From contig NC_012034.1 of the NCBI RefSeq assembly GCF_000022325.1, positions 886,501 through 950,500 on the forward strand: DNA of 64,000 nucleotides, in the 5' to 3' direction. Position numbers and translations under genes: made by a program. This document shows, in pieces, positions 21,297 through 29,233 of this stretch (the stretch's first letter is position 1; each line of letters begins with the position of its first letter). The notes beneath the pieces are model-generated. The model did not search any database. It was not told the origin of the DNA and saw nothing but the letters and a program-made list of their open reading frames with translations. The stretch comes from Caldicellulosiruptor bescii DSM 6725 (GTDB lineage Bacteria; Bacillota; Thermoanaerobacteria; Caldicellulosiruptorales; Caldicellulosiruptoraceae).

Positions 21297-22856
21297 ATGG
21301 CACGAATAAGAGAGTATTATCATAATATGATTCAAAAACTTAAGTCGCATCAGACAGAAGAGTATATGATTGATGAGTTTGTCTACAACACACTGAAAGA
21401 ATTTTCGGTAAATCTTAATAAGGAAATAGCAATTGTTTTGAATAGAAAAGGAAGAATTGAAGAAGTCATAATAGAAAAAAAGGAATTCGCTGAACTGGAA
21501 AACCAGGATTCTTTCCCTAAAAAGGCGGCATTAATCTTTACAAGATTATCTTCAGTATCACATCCGTCAATGCTTGACCTGTCCACTCTTATAATGAAAA
21601 AGTATGACTATGTAATGACAATCTCTCTCAAAACAGAAGAAGCTACAATAGCTTTTTGGGGAAGGTATTTAAAAGAGGTTGAAACGATTGGACCGCACAG
21701 AATAGAGTATTTTTATAATCTTGATATCTCATCCAAGATTTCAGAAATGGATGAAAAACAGAGGGAAAGAGAAAAGATTCACGAGACTTTGACAGAAAAA
21801 GAGGAAAGGGCTTTGCTTGTTGATGTGTGGCCAAAAAGTTCGTCTGAACTTGACAGGCACTTGCTTGAAGAGCTTGAGAGTTTGTGCAAGACAGCAGGGG
21901 TTAAAGTTGTTGACACGGTAGTGCAAGTAAGAAGGAGCATAGACCCTGCATACTTTATAGGAAGAGGTAAAGCAGAAGAGATACTTTCAATCTGCCAGCA
22001 GAAGGACATTGACGTTGTGATATTCAACAGAGAGCTTTCACCTGCTCAGATAAAAAACTTAGAAGAGCTGCTTTTGAGAAAAGTGATAGACAGAACTGAT
22101 GTGATACTTGATATATTTGCAAGGCGTGCAAAGACCAAAGAGGGGAAACTTCAGGTAGAACTTGCACAGCTTTTGACCCTGCTTCCGCGCCTGCGTGGAA
22201 CAGGAGTGCTGCTTTCAAGGCTTGGTGGCGGAATTGGGACAAGAGGGCCTGGTGAGACCAAGCTTGAGATTGACAGGAGACATATCCAGCGCAGGATTGA
22301 AGAGATAAAAAAAGAGCTTGAAAAGGTGAAAAAAAATAGAGAAGTTCAGAGGAAGAGCAGGGTAGAAAACCAGGTGCCGGTTGTATCAATAATTGGTTAC
22401 ACAAACGCAGGCAAATCTACCCTCATGAACAGAATTTCAAAAGCAGATGTTTTGGTGGAAGACAAACTGTTTGCAACACTTGATACTACAACAAGACGAG
22501 TGTACCACAAGGGCAAAGAATTTTTGCTCACAGATACTGTTGGGTTTATAAGAAACTTGCCGCATCATCTTGTTGAGGCATTTTCCTCAACATTAGAAGA
22601 GGTCAAGTATTCAAACCTTATACTGAACGTTGTGGACGTTTCTGACCCGTTTTATTATGATCATATAAAAGTGTCTGAGGATTTATTAAAACTGCTTGGA
22701 GCAGAAAATATCCCTCTTATAAGGGTTTACAACAAGATAGATAAAGTGGACCTTTCAAGTGTGGATGTGTTTGACAATGTACCGCATGTATTTATCTCTG
22801 CTCAAGATGGCAGAGGCATTGATACTTTGCTTGATATGATCATTGAGAGGATTTAG
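21297..22856 (+). CDS. hflX: GTPase HflX
   Basis: 519 residues, longer than the about 420 of Bacillus HflX because of an N-terminal extension of roughly 170 residues. The HflX N-domain has PAYFIGRGKAEEI and FNRELSPAQIKNLEE; the linker has LPRLRGTGVLLSRLGGGIGT and GPGETKLEIDRR; the G domain has GYTNAGKSTLMN, ATLDTTTR, DTVGFIRNLP and NKIDKV. HflX splits stalled or heat-stressed 70S ribosomes. The ATG at 21297 is 17 bases from the best site (CAAGGAGGTG at 21271-21280), an unusually long spacing across an A run; no in-frame alternative lies between. It is the first gene after the tuf terminator. Confidence 0.95.
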   Translation: MARIREYYHNMIQKLKSHQTEEYMIDEFVYNTLKEFSVNLNKEIAIVLNRKGRIEEVIIEKKEFAELENQDSFPKKAALIFTRLSSVSHPSMLDLSTLIMKKYDYVMTISLKTEEATIAFWGRYLKEVETIGPHRIEYFYNLDISSKISEMDEKQREREKIHETLTEKEERALLVDVWPKSSSELDRHLLEELESLCKTAGVKVVDTVVQVRRSIDPAYFIGRGKAEEILSICQQKDIDVVIFNRELSPAQIKNLEELLLRKVIDRTDVILDIFARRAKTKEGKLQVELAQLLTLLPRLRGTGVLLSRLGGGIGTRGPGETKLEIDRRHIQRRIEEIKKELEKVKKNREVQRKSRVENQVPVVSIIGYTNAGKSTLMNRISKADVLVEDKLFATLDTTTRRVYHKGKEFLLTDTVGFIRNLPHHLVEAFSSTLEEVKYSNLILNVVDVSDPFYYDHIKVSEDLLKLLGAENIPLIRVYNKIDKVDLSSVDVFDNVPHVFISAQDGRGIDTLLDMIIERI

Positions 22857-22870
22857 TTGTAAGAAATTTG

Positions 22871-22899
22871 TTGAATATGGTGAATAAAGAGGGTATTAT
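22871..22899 (+). promoter_or_regulatory. Possible promoter of the Nudix gene
   Basis: TTGAAT (22871-22876), 17 bp, TATTAT (22894-22899), 45 bp before the TTG start. Four of six and five of six consensus matches; plausible but not strong. Confidence 0.45.
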
Positions 22900-22943
22900 T
22901 AAAGTAGGGGGAAATTTTTATTAAAATAAATAAAAGAAAGGGG

Positions 22944-23375
22944 TTGTCCGCATTGCTTATCAGAAATTGTGCTGGTGGAGTTGTGTTCTACCAGGGAAAA
23001 ATCTTTATCATGAAGAACGAGAAGGGCGAATGGGTGTTTCCAAAAGGTGTTATTCGAAACGGCGAGATTGCGCCCGAAGTTGCGGTAAGAAGGGTTAAGG
23101 AAGAAGTTGGGATTGATGCTTCAATTCTCTCTACAGCAGGTCAAACAAGCTATGAGTTCTATTCTGTCACACGTCAGAGACCAGTTTGTAACAAGATTAT
23201 ATGGTATATTATGGAAGCAAAATCTCCAGAATTTTTAAAAGAGAACAAGGAAGAAAACGTTTTTGATGCTGGATATTTTGATATTGAAGAGGCTATCCAG
23301 AAGATTACTTACAGCCAAGACAAGGCTCTGGCATCTTGTGCATATGAACAGTACAAACAGCTTGTGAATATTTAA
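22944..23375 (+). CDS. Nudix hydrolase
   Basis: 143 residues from TTG 22944 (a second TTG nine bases later is possible; GAAAGGGG lies upstream). The Nudix box G-x5-E-x7-R-E/V-x2-EE-x-G is present as GVIRNGEIAPEVAVRRVKEEVGI (given here by its key residues G, E, R, EE, G). AGGVVFYQGKIFIMKN precedes it. The family cleaves nucleoside diphosphates linked to another moiety, with Mg2+; the substrate cannot be read from the box. Simple single-domain protein, closed by its own terminator. Confidence 0.85.
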   Translation: MSALLIRNCAGGVVFYQGKIFIMKNEKGEWVFPKGVIRNGEIAPEVAVRRVKEEVGIDASILSTAGQTSYEFYSVTRQRPVCNKIIWYIMEAKSPEFLKENKEENVFDAGYFDIEEAIQKITYSQDKALASCAYEQYKQLVNI

Positions 23376-23412
23376 ATCACAATTTATAATATATATGGTA
23401 CAAAATTTTGAC

Positions 23413-23452
23413 GGGCTGTCATTTGATTTAACATAAAATGACAGCCCTTTTT
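23413..23452 (+). terminator. Terminator after the Nudix gene
   Basis: Perfect 12-bp stem GGGCTGTCATTT (23413-23424) / AAATGACAGCCC (23436-23447), 11-nt loop, then five T. Confidence 0.9.
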
Positions 23453-23504
23453 GATGTAGAAATAGTTATATAATTAATTATGGCAAAGGGGCTTAAAATA
23501 AAAA

Positions 23505-24125
23505 ATGGGATTTAAAACCGTTGCACAAAATGTCCGAGTAGAATTTGTTGAAAAAAAGTCAAGGTTCATTGCATCAGTTTTCAGGGTAGAAAATCAGCAT
23601 GAGGTTAATACCTTCCTTGACAAGGTCAGAAAAGAGTTTTATGATGCTACGCACAACGTGTATGCCTATACATATGGTATTGAATATCCTGTGCAAAAGT
23701 ATTCTGATGATGGGGAGCCGCAAGGTACAGCCGGGCTTCCTGTCATGGAGGTAATAAGAAAGAATAATGTTTCAAATGTTCTGATTATAGTAACACGCTA
23801 TTTTGGCGGAATCCTGCTGGGTGCGTCAGGACTTGTCAGGGCATACACTCAGGCAGCTAGCTTGGGACTTGAAAAAGCGGGTATTTTGGAGTATCATGAG
23901 TGTGAAGAGGTTGTGCTCAGCATAGAGTATTTTGATTTTGATAAGATTAAATGGCTTGCTTCAAGGTTTAATACAAAGATAGAAAAGATTGAATATTCGC
24001 AAGTTGTGGATTTGTTGCTGACAATCAAAAAAGAAGAGGTTGATGAGTTTATAAAGAACGTTTCAGATATTACATCCGGCAATTTCCTGGCTGACAAAAA
24101 AGGGATAGTTTTAAGAGCAATTTAG
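23505..24125 (+). CDS. yigZ: YigZ/IMPACT-family protein
   Basis: 206 residues. The UPF0029 N-terminal domain shows EKKSRFIASVFRV, THNVYAYTYG, YSDDGEPQGTAGLPVMEVI and VTRYFGGILLGASGLVRAY; a small C-terminal ferredoxin-like domain follows (about 135-206). The family is conserved in bacteria and related to eukaryotic IMPACT; its molecular function is not firmly known, though nucleic-acid or ribosome binding has been suggested. A TATAAT at 23469-23474 may be its -10. Full length and intact. Confidence 0.92.
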   Translation: MGFKTVAQNVRVEFVEKKSRFIASVFRVENQHEVNTFLDKVRKEFYDATHNVYAYTYGIEYPVQKYSDDGEPQGTAGLPVMEVIRKNNVSNVLIIVTRYFGGILLGASGLVRAYTQAASLGLEKAGILEYHECEEVVLSIEYFDFDKIKWLASRFNTKIEKIEYSQVVDLLLTIKKEEVDEFIKNVSDITSGNFLADKKGIVLRAI

Positions 24126-24146
24126 GAAAAAGGATGTGTATATGCT

Positions 24147-24758
24147 GTGTACAAGAAAGAAAATGTGTATAGATACCTTTTTGCAAATCCACTTTATTTT
24201 GTTCAGAACGTTTCGCTTCTTAACAATTTTGTAGCAGGAATAGTAGTGTTTTTGGTATATATTGCACTTTTTACAATCTATGTTTACTTTCAGATAAGAA
24301 AAGGGTATGAAATTATGCCTGGGGAAGCAGGTCTTGTTTTTTTCACGGACAGGATAAAATCTGATTTAGAGAATTTAAGACTGGCAAGGCTTATCATTAC
24401 CCTTTTTTCAAACCAAATTTTTAAGCTTTTTATGCTGGTAATTATAGTCTTTTTAGCAGCTTCCATTGCTACAACAAAAAGAGCTAATGTTTCACAAGTG
24501 ATAACCACACTGACAGTATCGTATCTTCTTCCGTCATATATATTTTTAATAGGTATTATCTTCTGGTTTTTACCAATTGGCTATGCAGTTTTTAAAGTGT
24601 CAGAGATGTTTTTCTTGATATCCGTTTATGAAGCACTTTCAAAGGGTTTCGGAATAACAAGGGCAAAGGCCTTGGCAGTAGTATTTGTAATTGTGCTTTT
24701 TTACAGTTTGCTTTATATATATTTGCCTTCAGTCTTTCTTACGCCTTTTCTGATATAG
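24147..24758 (+). CDS. Yip1-like multi-pass membrane protein
   Basis: 203 residues from a GTG start with AAAAAGGA upstream. Five hydrophobic segments are visible, near residues 26-50, 85-110, 120-145, 148-165 and 175-200. The N-terminal VYRYLFANPLYFVQNVS is typical of Yip1-domain proteins in Firmicutes. No catalytic motif is evident and no function is assigned. Its 3' end overlaps the convergent flippase gene by 30 bp, so there is no room for a terminator between them. Confidence 0.5.
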   Translation: MYKKENVYRYLFANPLYFVQNVSLLNNFVAGIVVFLVYIALFTIYVYFQIRKGYEIMPGEAGLVFFTDRIKSDLENLRLARLIITLFSNQIFKLFMLVIIVFLAASIATTKRANVSQVITTLTVSYLLPSYIFLIGIIFWFLPIGYAVFKVSEMFFLISVYEALSKGFGITRAKALAVVFVIVLFYSLLYIYLPSVFLTPFLI

Positions 24759-26216
24759 AAGGATAAAATAAACGCTGAGAAAATATCCTGCTGAAAACAG
24801 GATAATGAAGATTTGCATTGAAGTTATATTCAGATAAATAAGTATGGTAAATATAAGCAAGCACACAACTGCAAATTGGAATATGAGAAAAATTATCCTT
24901 TTTTCAAGAATAAATTCAAACTCAAGCTTCGATATCTTTTCAATCATTATGATGCATGAAATAAAAGCAAATAGATTTGAAATCCAGATATAAGGGGTTT
25001 CACTTTTGAAAAGTAATATTGCCGGGATATAGGCTATCAATCTTGCTACTGTCAGTACTGTATTTAAAATAAAATTAAAATAGACCTTGTCAAGTGCATT
25101 AAGTAAACTTGAAAGTACAACAGAAAGATAATAAAATGCTATTGCAGGTGCAATGTGTTTAAGATACACTCCTGCTTGAGGGTTTTTGTATAGCAAATTA
25201 CAAATCTGTACAGGAAAAAGTAAAAATATGCATGTTGCTGGCAATGAAATAGCAATGGTAAGCAAGAGAAAAGAGTTTATTCGAGAGTTTAGAATTTTTG
25301 TGTTTATCTTTGTTTCAGAGATGGTAGGAACAATTATTATGGATAGTGAATTTATTATTACAAGTGGCAAGGTTGCTGCTGGGAAGCTCATTCCATTAAT
25401 TATTCCGTAGATAGAAATTGCTTGAGTTTTTGTATTACCAATGATTTCAAACATTTTAGGAATTATCATGTTTTCGACCGATTGAAAAATCATTCCAAGT
25501 ACACTTGCTGTGGCAAGCGGCACAGATACTTTGAATATATTAGAGGAAATCTGCACAATCTCAGAAAGCTTAATCGAAAATCGAATATTTTTGTATTTGA
25601 GCTTGTATGATATCCAAAGGAAACTCAGACTTGAAAGTTCTCCTATAAGAATTCCTAAGAAAGACAAAAATAGCTTTGTGTCAAGCGAAGATGACTTTGC
25701 TACTGTTAAAAAAATGGGACAGGTGATGGAAAGTCTGACGATATTTTCAAATACTTCTGCCAAGGCAGGTGGAGTAGGATTTTGAATGCCATAAAAAAAG
25801 CCTTTTAAAATAGCTGACTGTGTTACAACCACAATACACACAATAAGAGGGTATACTAAGTGTTTGAGATGTGGAGTAGCAAATACAATATCACAGAAAA
25901 ATGGGTTTAATGCACAAAACAATAAGGCAATTATAACGCTCCAGAAAAAGAGTATCCTGCCCATCACAAAGACAACTTTTTCTTTTAGTCCAGCTGGACA
26001 GCAGTTTTCAGCAATATATTTTGAAATGGCTGTCAAAATTCCACCGCTTGATATGCTGTAGAATAGATAATAAAGTGTCATGCCAAATGTATAAAGTCCC
26101 ATGCCAACAGAACCAATTCTGCGCGATATGAATATTCTATAAAAGAAAAATAGGCTATATGTTAATATATTACAAAGTGTAAGTATTACGATTTGCTTTA
26201 AAATCTTTTTATTCAT
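24729..26216 (-). CDS. SpoVB/MurJ-like lipid flippase (MOP superfamily)
   Basis: 495 residues with about 14 hydrophobic segments spread over the whole length. The opening ILTYSLFFFYRIFISRRIGS-VGMGLY pattern and SSGGILTAISKYIAE are characteristic of the SpoVB / polysaccharide-biosynthesis branch that moves undecaprenyl-linked sugars or lipid II across the membrane. It is a monocistronic minus-strand gene whose ATG is 58 bp from the divergent yebC promoter. SpoVB itself acts in spore cortex synthesis; here a vegetative flippase role is just as likely. Family assignment is firm, exact role is not. Confidence 0.8.
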   Translation of the reverse strand: MNKKILKQIVILTLCNILTYSLFFFYRIFISRRIGSVGMGLYTFGMTLYYLFYSISSGGILTAISKYIAENCCPAGLKEKVVFVMGRILFFWSVIIALLFCALNPFFCDIVFATPHLKHLVYPLIVCIVVVTQSAILKGFFYGIQNPTPPALAEVFENIVRLSITCPIFLTVAKSSSLDTKLFLSFLGILIGELSSLSFLWISYKLKYKNIRFSIKLSEIVQISSNIFKVSVPLATASVLGMIFQSVENMIIPKMFEIIGNTKTQAISIYGIINGMSFPAATLPLVIINSLSIIIVPTISETKINTKILNSRINSFLLLTIAISLPATCIFLLFPVQICNLLYKNPQAGVYLKHIAPAIAFYYLSVVLSSLLNALDKVYFNFILNTVLTVARLIAYIPAILLFKSETPYIWISNLFAFISCIIMIEKISKLEFEFILEKRIIFLIFQFAVVCLLIFTILIYLNITSMQIFIILFSAGYFLSVYFILLYQKRRKKD

Positions 26217-26274
26217 CTTTCTTTCATCACAAGCTAATCTTTGTTCATTATTAAATCTTATGTACCAATTTCAT

Positions 26275-26304
26275 TTGACATTAGCTTTAAATCTAATTTA
26301 TAAT
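26275..26304 (+). promoter_or_regulatory. Promoter of yebC
   Basis: Perfect TTGACA (26275-26280) and perfect TATAAT (26299-26304) with an 18-bp spacer, 48 bp before the yebC ATG. Confidence 0.85.
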
Positions 26305-26352
26305 TCCATATTGAGCACAATAGGAGTTTAAAAAGTAGGGGGAAGTAAGAAT

Positions 26353-27084
26353 ATGGCTGGACATTCAAAGTGGGCGAATATAAAACACAAAAAAGAAAAG
26401 ACAGACGCACAGAAAGGGAAACTTTTTACAAAACTTGGTAGAGAGCTTATGGTTGTAGCAAAGATGTACGGCCCTGATCCTGAGACAAACCCGAAGCTCA
26501 GGGATGTAATCGCAAAAGCTAAGGCAAACAACATGCCCATGGATAAGATAATGGGGTTTATAAAGAGGGCAGCTGGTGAGATTGACACAACAGGGTACGA
26601 AGACATTACGTACGAGGGCTATGGACCTGGTGGAGTTGCAGTTATTGTTGAGGCAATGACAAACAACAGAAATAGAACTGCAGGTGAACTTAGACACATT
26701 TTTGACAAAAATGGTGGAAATCTTGGTCAAACAGGCTGTGTTTCATGGATGTTCAGCAGAAAAGGTGTCATAGTTATTGAAAAAGAAAGTTTTCCTGATG
26801 AAGACTTTGTGATGGAAAAGGCGTTAGAGTATGGTGCTGAGGATTTTACCTCAGAAAATGGTATATATGAAATAATTACATCACCTGAGGATTTTTCAAA
26901 GGTCAGAGAAGGTCTTGAGAAGGAAGGTTTTACATTTATAAGAGCTCAGATAGAGATGATTCCCCAGACATATGTAAAGCTTTCAAGTGAAGATGCCCAG
27001 AAAATGAGAAGACTTATTGACATGCTTGAAGATAACGATGATGTAAAAGAGGTTTATCACAACTGGGAAGAAGATGAAGAGTAA
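26353..27084 (+). CDS. yebC: YebC/PmpR-family (TACO1-like) regulatory protein
   Basis: 243 residues, standard length. MAGHSKWANIKHKKEKTDAQ, FTKLGRELMVVAKM, NMPMDKIMGFIKRAAGE, YEGYGPGGVAVIVEAMTNNR and NLGQTGCVSWMF are family signatures. Members were first described as transcriptional regulators (PmpR); mitochondrial TACO1 and recent bacterial work point to a role in translation. The acidic C terminus (YHNWEEDEE) is usual. Its own consensus promoter precedes it. Confidence 0.96.
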   Translation: MAGHSKWANIKHKKEKTDAQKGKLFTKLGRELMVVAKMYGPDPETNPKLRDVIAKAKANNMPMDKIMGFIKRAAGEIDTTGYEDITYEGYGPGGVAVIVEAMTNNRNRTAGELRHIFDKNGGNLGQTGCVSWMFSRKGVIVIEKESFPDEDFVMEKALEYGAEDFTSENGIYEIITSPEDFSKVREGLEKEGFTFIRAQIEMIPQTYVKLSSEDAQKMRRLIDMLEDNDDVKEVYHNWEEDEE

Positions 27085-27160
27085 ACTTTATGTATAGCAG
27101 TGGGTTTGGCAGGGAATAATAGTAAAAAAAAGTTTGAGTTATTGATGGGGGCTACAAGAA

Positions 27161-27733
27161 ATGAAACTGTATTTTAAAACTGCCACGCTCACTGCTATTA
27201 TTATTTTCTTGTTTATAGTGTCATTTGCAGTGGGGTTTACTATTACATTAGAAAGAGGAAAAGTAAAGTCTGAAAAGGATATAAAAGGTAGGAATGTAAC
27301 ACAGATTGCATATATAAACAAGGACATAGAAGGCAGAATAGCTGATAATACTTTGTTTGTTGTAAGAAAATATTTTAAAGGATGTGGACACGTCATTGAA
27401 GAGAAAAAATTAGTACCAAAAGAATATGTAGGGATGTCAAAACAGGACTTTAAAAATATGTTTGCAGGATGGGAAATAGATGCATTTAGCTCTAAGTATG
27501 TGGTGATAAGCCGAGTATTTGACGGATTTTGTCCCAACCATTTTATAATTTCTATAAAAGACGAAAGAGTAGCTATATTTTATTCGCAACCTGTAGATGG
27601 TGATACTCTAAAGCTCATTACTCCAATTAGTATTGAGAACTTACCAGAACAAGAGGTCAATGATTTAAAAAAAGGAATCGTGGTCAACTCGTTTGAAGAT
27701 GCAATAAAGATAATTGAGGATTTTGGGAGTTAA
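27161..27733 (+). CDS. BofC-like membrane-anchored protein
   Basis: 190 residues. One N-terminal hydrophobic segment (about 7-28) followed by KVKSEKD suggests a signal anchor with the rest outside the membrane. The C-terminal half (YVGMSKQDFKNMFAGWEIDA, FSSKYVVISRVFDGFC, IAIFYSQ-like strand) resembles the C-terminal domain of BofC, the bypass-of-forespore protein that restrains the SpoIVB protease in Bacillus. Similarity is by eye and moderate; in a genus described as non-sporulating the role is unclear. Start ATG with GATGGGGG upstream. Note three cysteines in the outside domain. Confidence 0.5.
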   Translation: MKLYFKTATLTAIIIFLFIVSFAVGFTITLERGKVKSEKDIKGRNVTQIAYINKDIEGRIADNTLFVVRKYFKGCGHVIEEKKLVPKEYVGMSKQDFKNMFAGWEIDAFSSKYVVISRVFDGFCPNHFIISIKDERVAIFYSQPVDGDTLKLITPISIENLPEQEVNDLKKGIVVNSFEDAIKIIEDFGS

Positions 27734-27756
27734 AAAATTTTATGTAACACAGTTTA

Positions 27757-27806
27757 CCCATAATTCATATTATGTCAATAGAAGAAGACATAATATAAAT
27801 TATGGG
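27757..27806 (+). promoter_or_regulatory. 20-bp inverted repeat covering the ribosome binding site
   Basis: CCCATAATTCATATTATGTC (27757-27776) is matched by its complement at 27787-27806 with a single mismatch and a 10-nt loop (AATAGAAGAA). The last three bases of the 3' arm (GGG) are the first bases of the GGGAGGT ribosome binding site at 27804-27810. As DNA it could be an operator; as RNA it would hold the start of the binding site in a long, AU-rich hairpin. Confidence 0.75.
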
Positions 27807-27818
27807 AGGTAGGAATGT

Positions 27819-28181
27819 ATGTCAGAAGAATTGGATTTGAGGTATGAAGGTCATGAGCATCATTACCACGACATTTGTGAGCACATGAGAAGATACTTGG
27901 GTGAGACAGTTACAGTGTTCACAGAAAGCGGAGGAGAAAGCGGACAGGGATTTACAGGTGTTTTGGCACTTGTCACACCAAGGTTTATAAGGCTTATTGT
28001 AACTATAGGGACACCACCAGATGACCCCTTCTGGTACAGAGGCTATGACTCAAGAGAAGAGTTTGGTGAGCATCATCGAAGAGAAAGATGTTGCCCGCCA
28101 CGCAGAAGATTTTGTGGCCTTGGTTCAATAGTTGACATTCCATGCAGAAAGATAGTTGCATTTGTTCACAATGCTGTATAA
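27819..28181 (+). CDS. Conserved-looking small protein of unknown function
   Basis: 120 residues. Residues about 14-30 are His-rich (HEHHYHDICEH); a core ETVTVFTESGGESGQGFTGV is followed by RFIRLIVTIG; the C-terminal third has ERCCPPRRRFCG and GSIVDIPCRKIVAFVHNAV. The beta-rich core and the closing strand suggest a small barrel fold, and the three Cys plus His cluster could bind metal; both are inference. I know similar unnamed proteins only from Firmicutes. It stands alone between a long hairpin over its ribosome binding site and a terminator, so translation is likely controlled. Confidence 0.7.
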   Translation: MSEELDLRYEGHEHHYHDICEHMRRYLGETVTVFTESGGESGQGFTGVLALVTPRFIRLIVTIGTPPDDPFWYRGYDSREEFGEHHRRERCCPPRRRFCGLGSIVDIPCRKIVAFVHNAV

Positions 28182-28193
28182 AAAAGTCTTAAG

Positions 28194-28226
28194 AGGCTGG
28201 CACAATTAAAACTGCCAGCCTTTATT
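28194..28226 (+). terminator. Terminator between convergent genes
   Basis: Perfect 9-bp stem AGGCTGGCA (28194-28202) / TGCCAGCCT (28213-28221), 10-nt loop, followed by TTATTTT. Its last bases overlap the end of the minus-strand FAH gene. Confidence 0.75.
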
Positions 28227-28971
28227 TTACATAATTAATAAGCTTTCCAATCCCCTCAATTTCAACTTCAACAACATCTCCTTTTTTCATACTTCCAATG
28301 CCAGAAGGTGTTCCTGTAATTATCACATCAAAAGGTTTTAAAGTCATTATAGAACTTATATAACTTACAAGCTCCTGAACGGTGAAGATGAAATTGCTTG
28401 TATTGGAATTTTGAACATGTTTGCCGTTAAGATAAGTTTTGATTGGACTGTTGTTTGGGTCAATTTCATCTGTTATAATAGGACCAAGTGGCAAAAAAGT
28501 ATCAAAAGATTTTGCTACAGTCCACTGACCGTTTTTTGGCTGAAGATCCCTTGCTGTCACATCATTTGCGCACGTGTAGCCAAGTATGTACTCATCTGCC
28601 TCTTGTGGTTTTACATTGCGACACTCTTTTTTTATAACCACCGCAAGCTCTCCTTCATAGTCCACCTGGCTACTCATGTGCTGCGGATAAATTATACTGT
28701 CGTTGTGACCAATCACACATGTCGGAGGTTTTAGGAACAGCACGGGACTTTCAGGAAGCTCAAGTCCCAGCTCTTTCGCATGGTCTTTGTAGTTAAGACC
28801 TACACATACAATCTTTGAAGGCTTGACAGGCGGCAAAATTTTCAACTCCTCTATGGGATAAGATTGGTCGCTTATTTTAAGTGGGGCAAGACTTTTCAAA
28901 ACCTTCACTGAGCTGCCTTCAACAAGTCCGAAAAATGTTTTGTTTGCATAAGAAAATCTTCCAAGCTTCAT
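28222..28971 (-). CDS. Fumarylacetoacetate hydrolase-family protein
   Basis: 249 residues. FAH signatures: VGLNYKDHAKELG, DYEGELAVVIKK (metal-binding Glu), GYTCANDVTARDLQ, AKSFDTFLPLGP and ITGTPSGIG. Members hydrolyse or decarboxylate 2-oxo acids such as acylpyruvates and oxaloacetate, using Mg2+ or Mn2+. No aromatic-degradation genes are nearby, so acylpyruvase or oxaloacetate decarboxylase activity is more likely than fumarylacetoacetate cleavage. It is divergent from the tungsten oxidoreductase operon; no direct link is shown. Confidence 0.88.
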   Translation of the reverse strand: MKLGRFSYANKTFFGLVEGSSVKVLKSLAPLKISDQSYPIEELKILPPVKPSKIVCVGLNYKDHAKELGLELPESPVLFLKPPTCVIGHNDSIIYPQHMSSQVDYEGELAVVIKKECRNVKPQEADEYILGYTCANDVTARDLQPKNGQWTVAKSFDTFLPLGPIITDEIDPNNSPIKTYLNGKHVQNSNTSNFIFTVQELVSYISSIMTLKPFDVIITGTPSGIGSMKKGDVVEVEIEGIGKLINYVK

Positions 28972-29016
28972 CTATCTTTAGCACCTCTCAATAATGTAAA
29001 ATATAATTTGGTTAAA

Positions 29017-29045
29017 ATTATATAATATCCTGACCAAAAACACAA
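29017..29045 (-). promoter_or_regulatory. Possible promoter of the FAH gene
   Basis: On the minus strand, TTGTGT (29045-29040), 17 bp, TATAAT (29022-29017). The -10 is perfect, the -35 weak. It lies 45 bp upstream of the FAH start. Confidence 0.4.
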
Positions 29046-29067
29046 ATAATAAATTGCAAGTAGCCTC

Positions 29068-29096
29068 TTGTAAACTTTCATTTTAGGTGATATAAT
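29068..29096 (+). promoter_or_regulatory. Promoter of the tungsten oxidoreductase operon
   Basis: TTGTAA (29068-29073), 17 bp, perfect TATAAT (29091-29096) with the extended TGA just before it. A leader of about 130 nt follows; it holds a weak hairpin (TTAAATTT/AAATTTAA) and otherwise nothing recognisable before the GGTGGTGAT binding site. Confidence 0.7.
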
Positions 29097-29233
29097 AAGA
29101 TTGTTAAATTTTAAACGAAATTTAATTTTTGAGTGATTAAAGGTTTAATATTTTGGGTATTAATTAAAATAGTATTTTTGGAGGATAATAATATAAGAAA
29201 GTTTTAAATATGATTTTACAGGTGGTGATTTAA

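Noticed and set aside
22024-22404. 126-codon minus-strand frame within hflX
   Set aside because: Shadow of a codon-biased GTPase gene; composition is dominated by Leu/Ser/Gln as expected from antisense reading.
25186-26061. Several plus-strand frames antisense to the SpoVB-like gene
   Set aside because: The minus-strand protein is a clear full-length membrane protein; the antisense frames show no motif and no good start sites.
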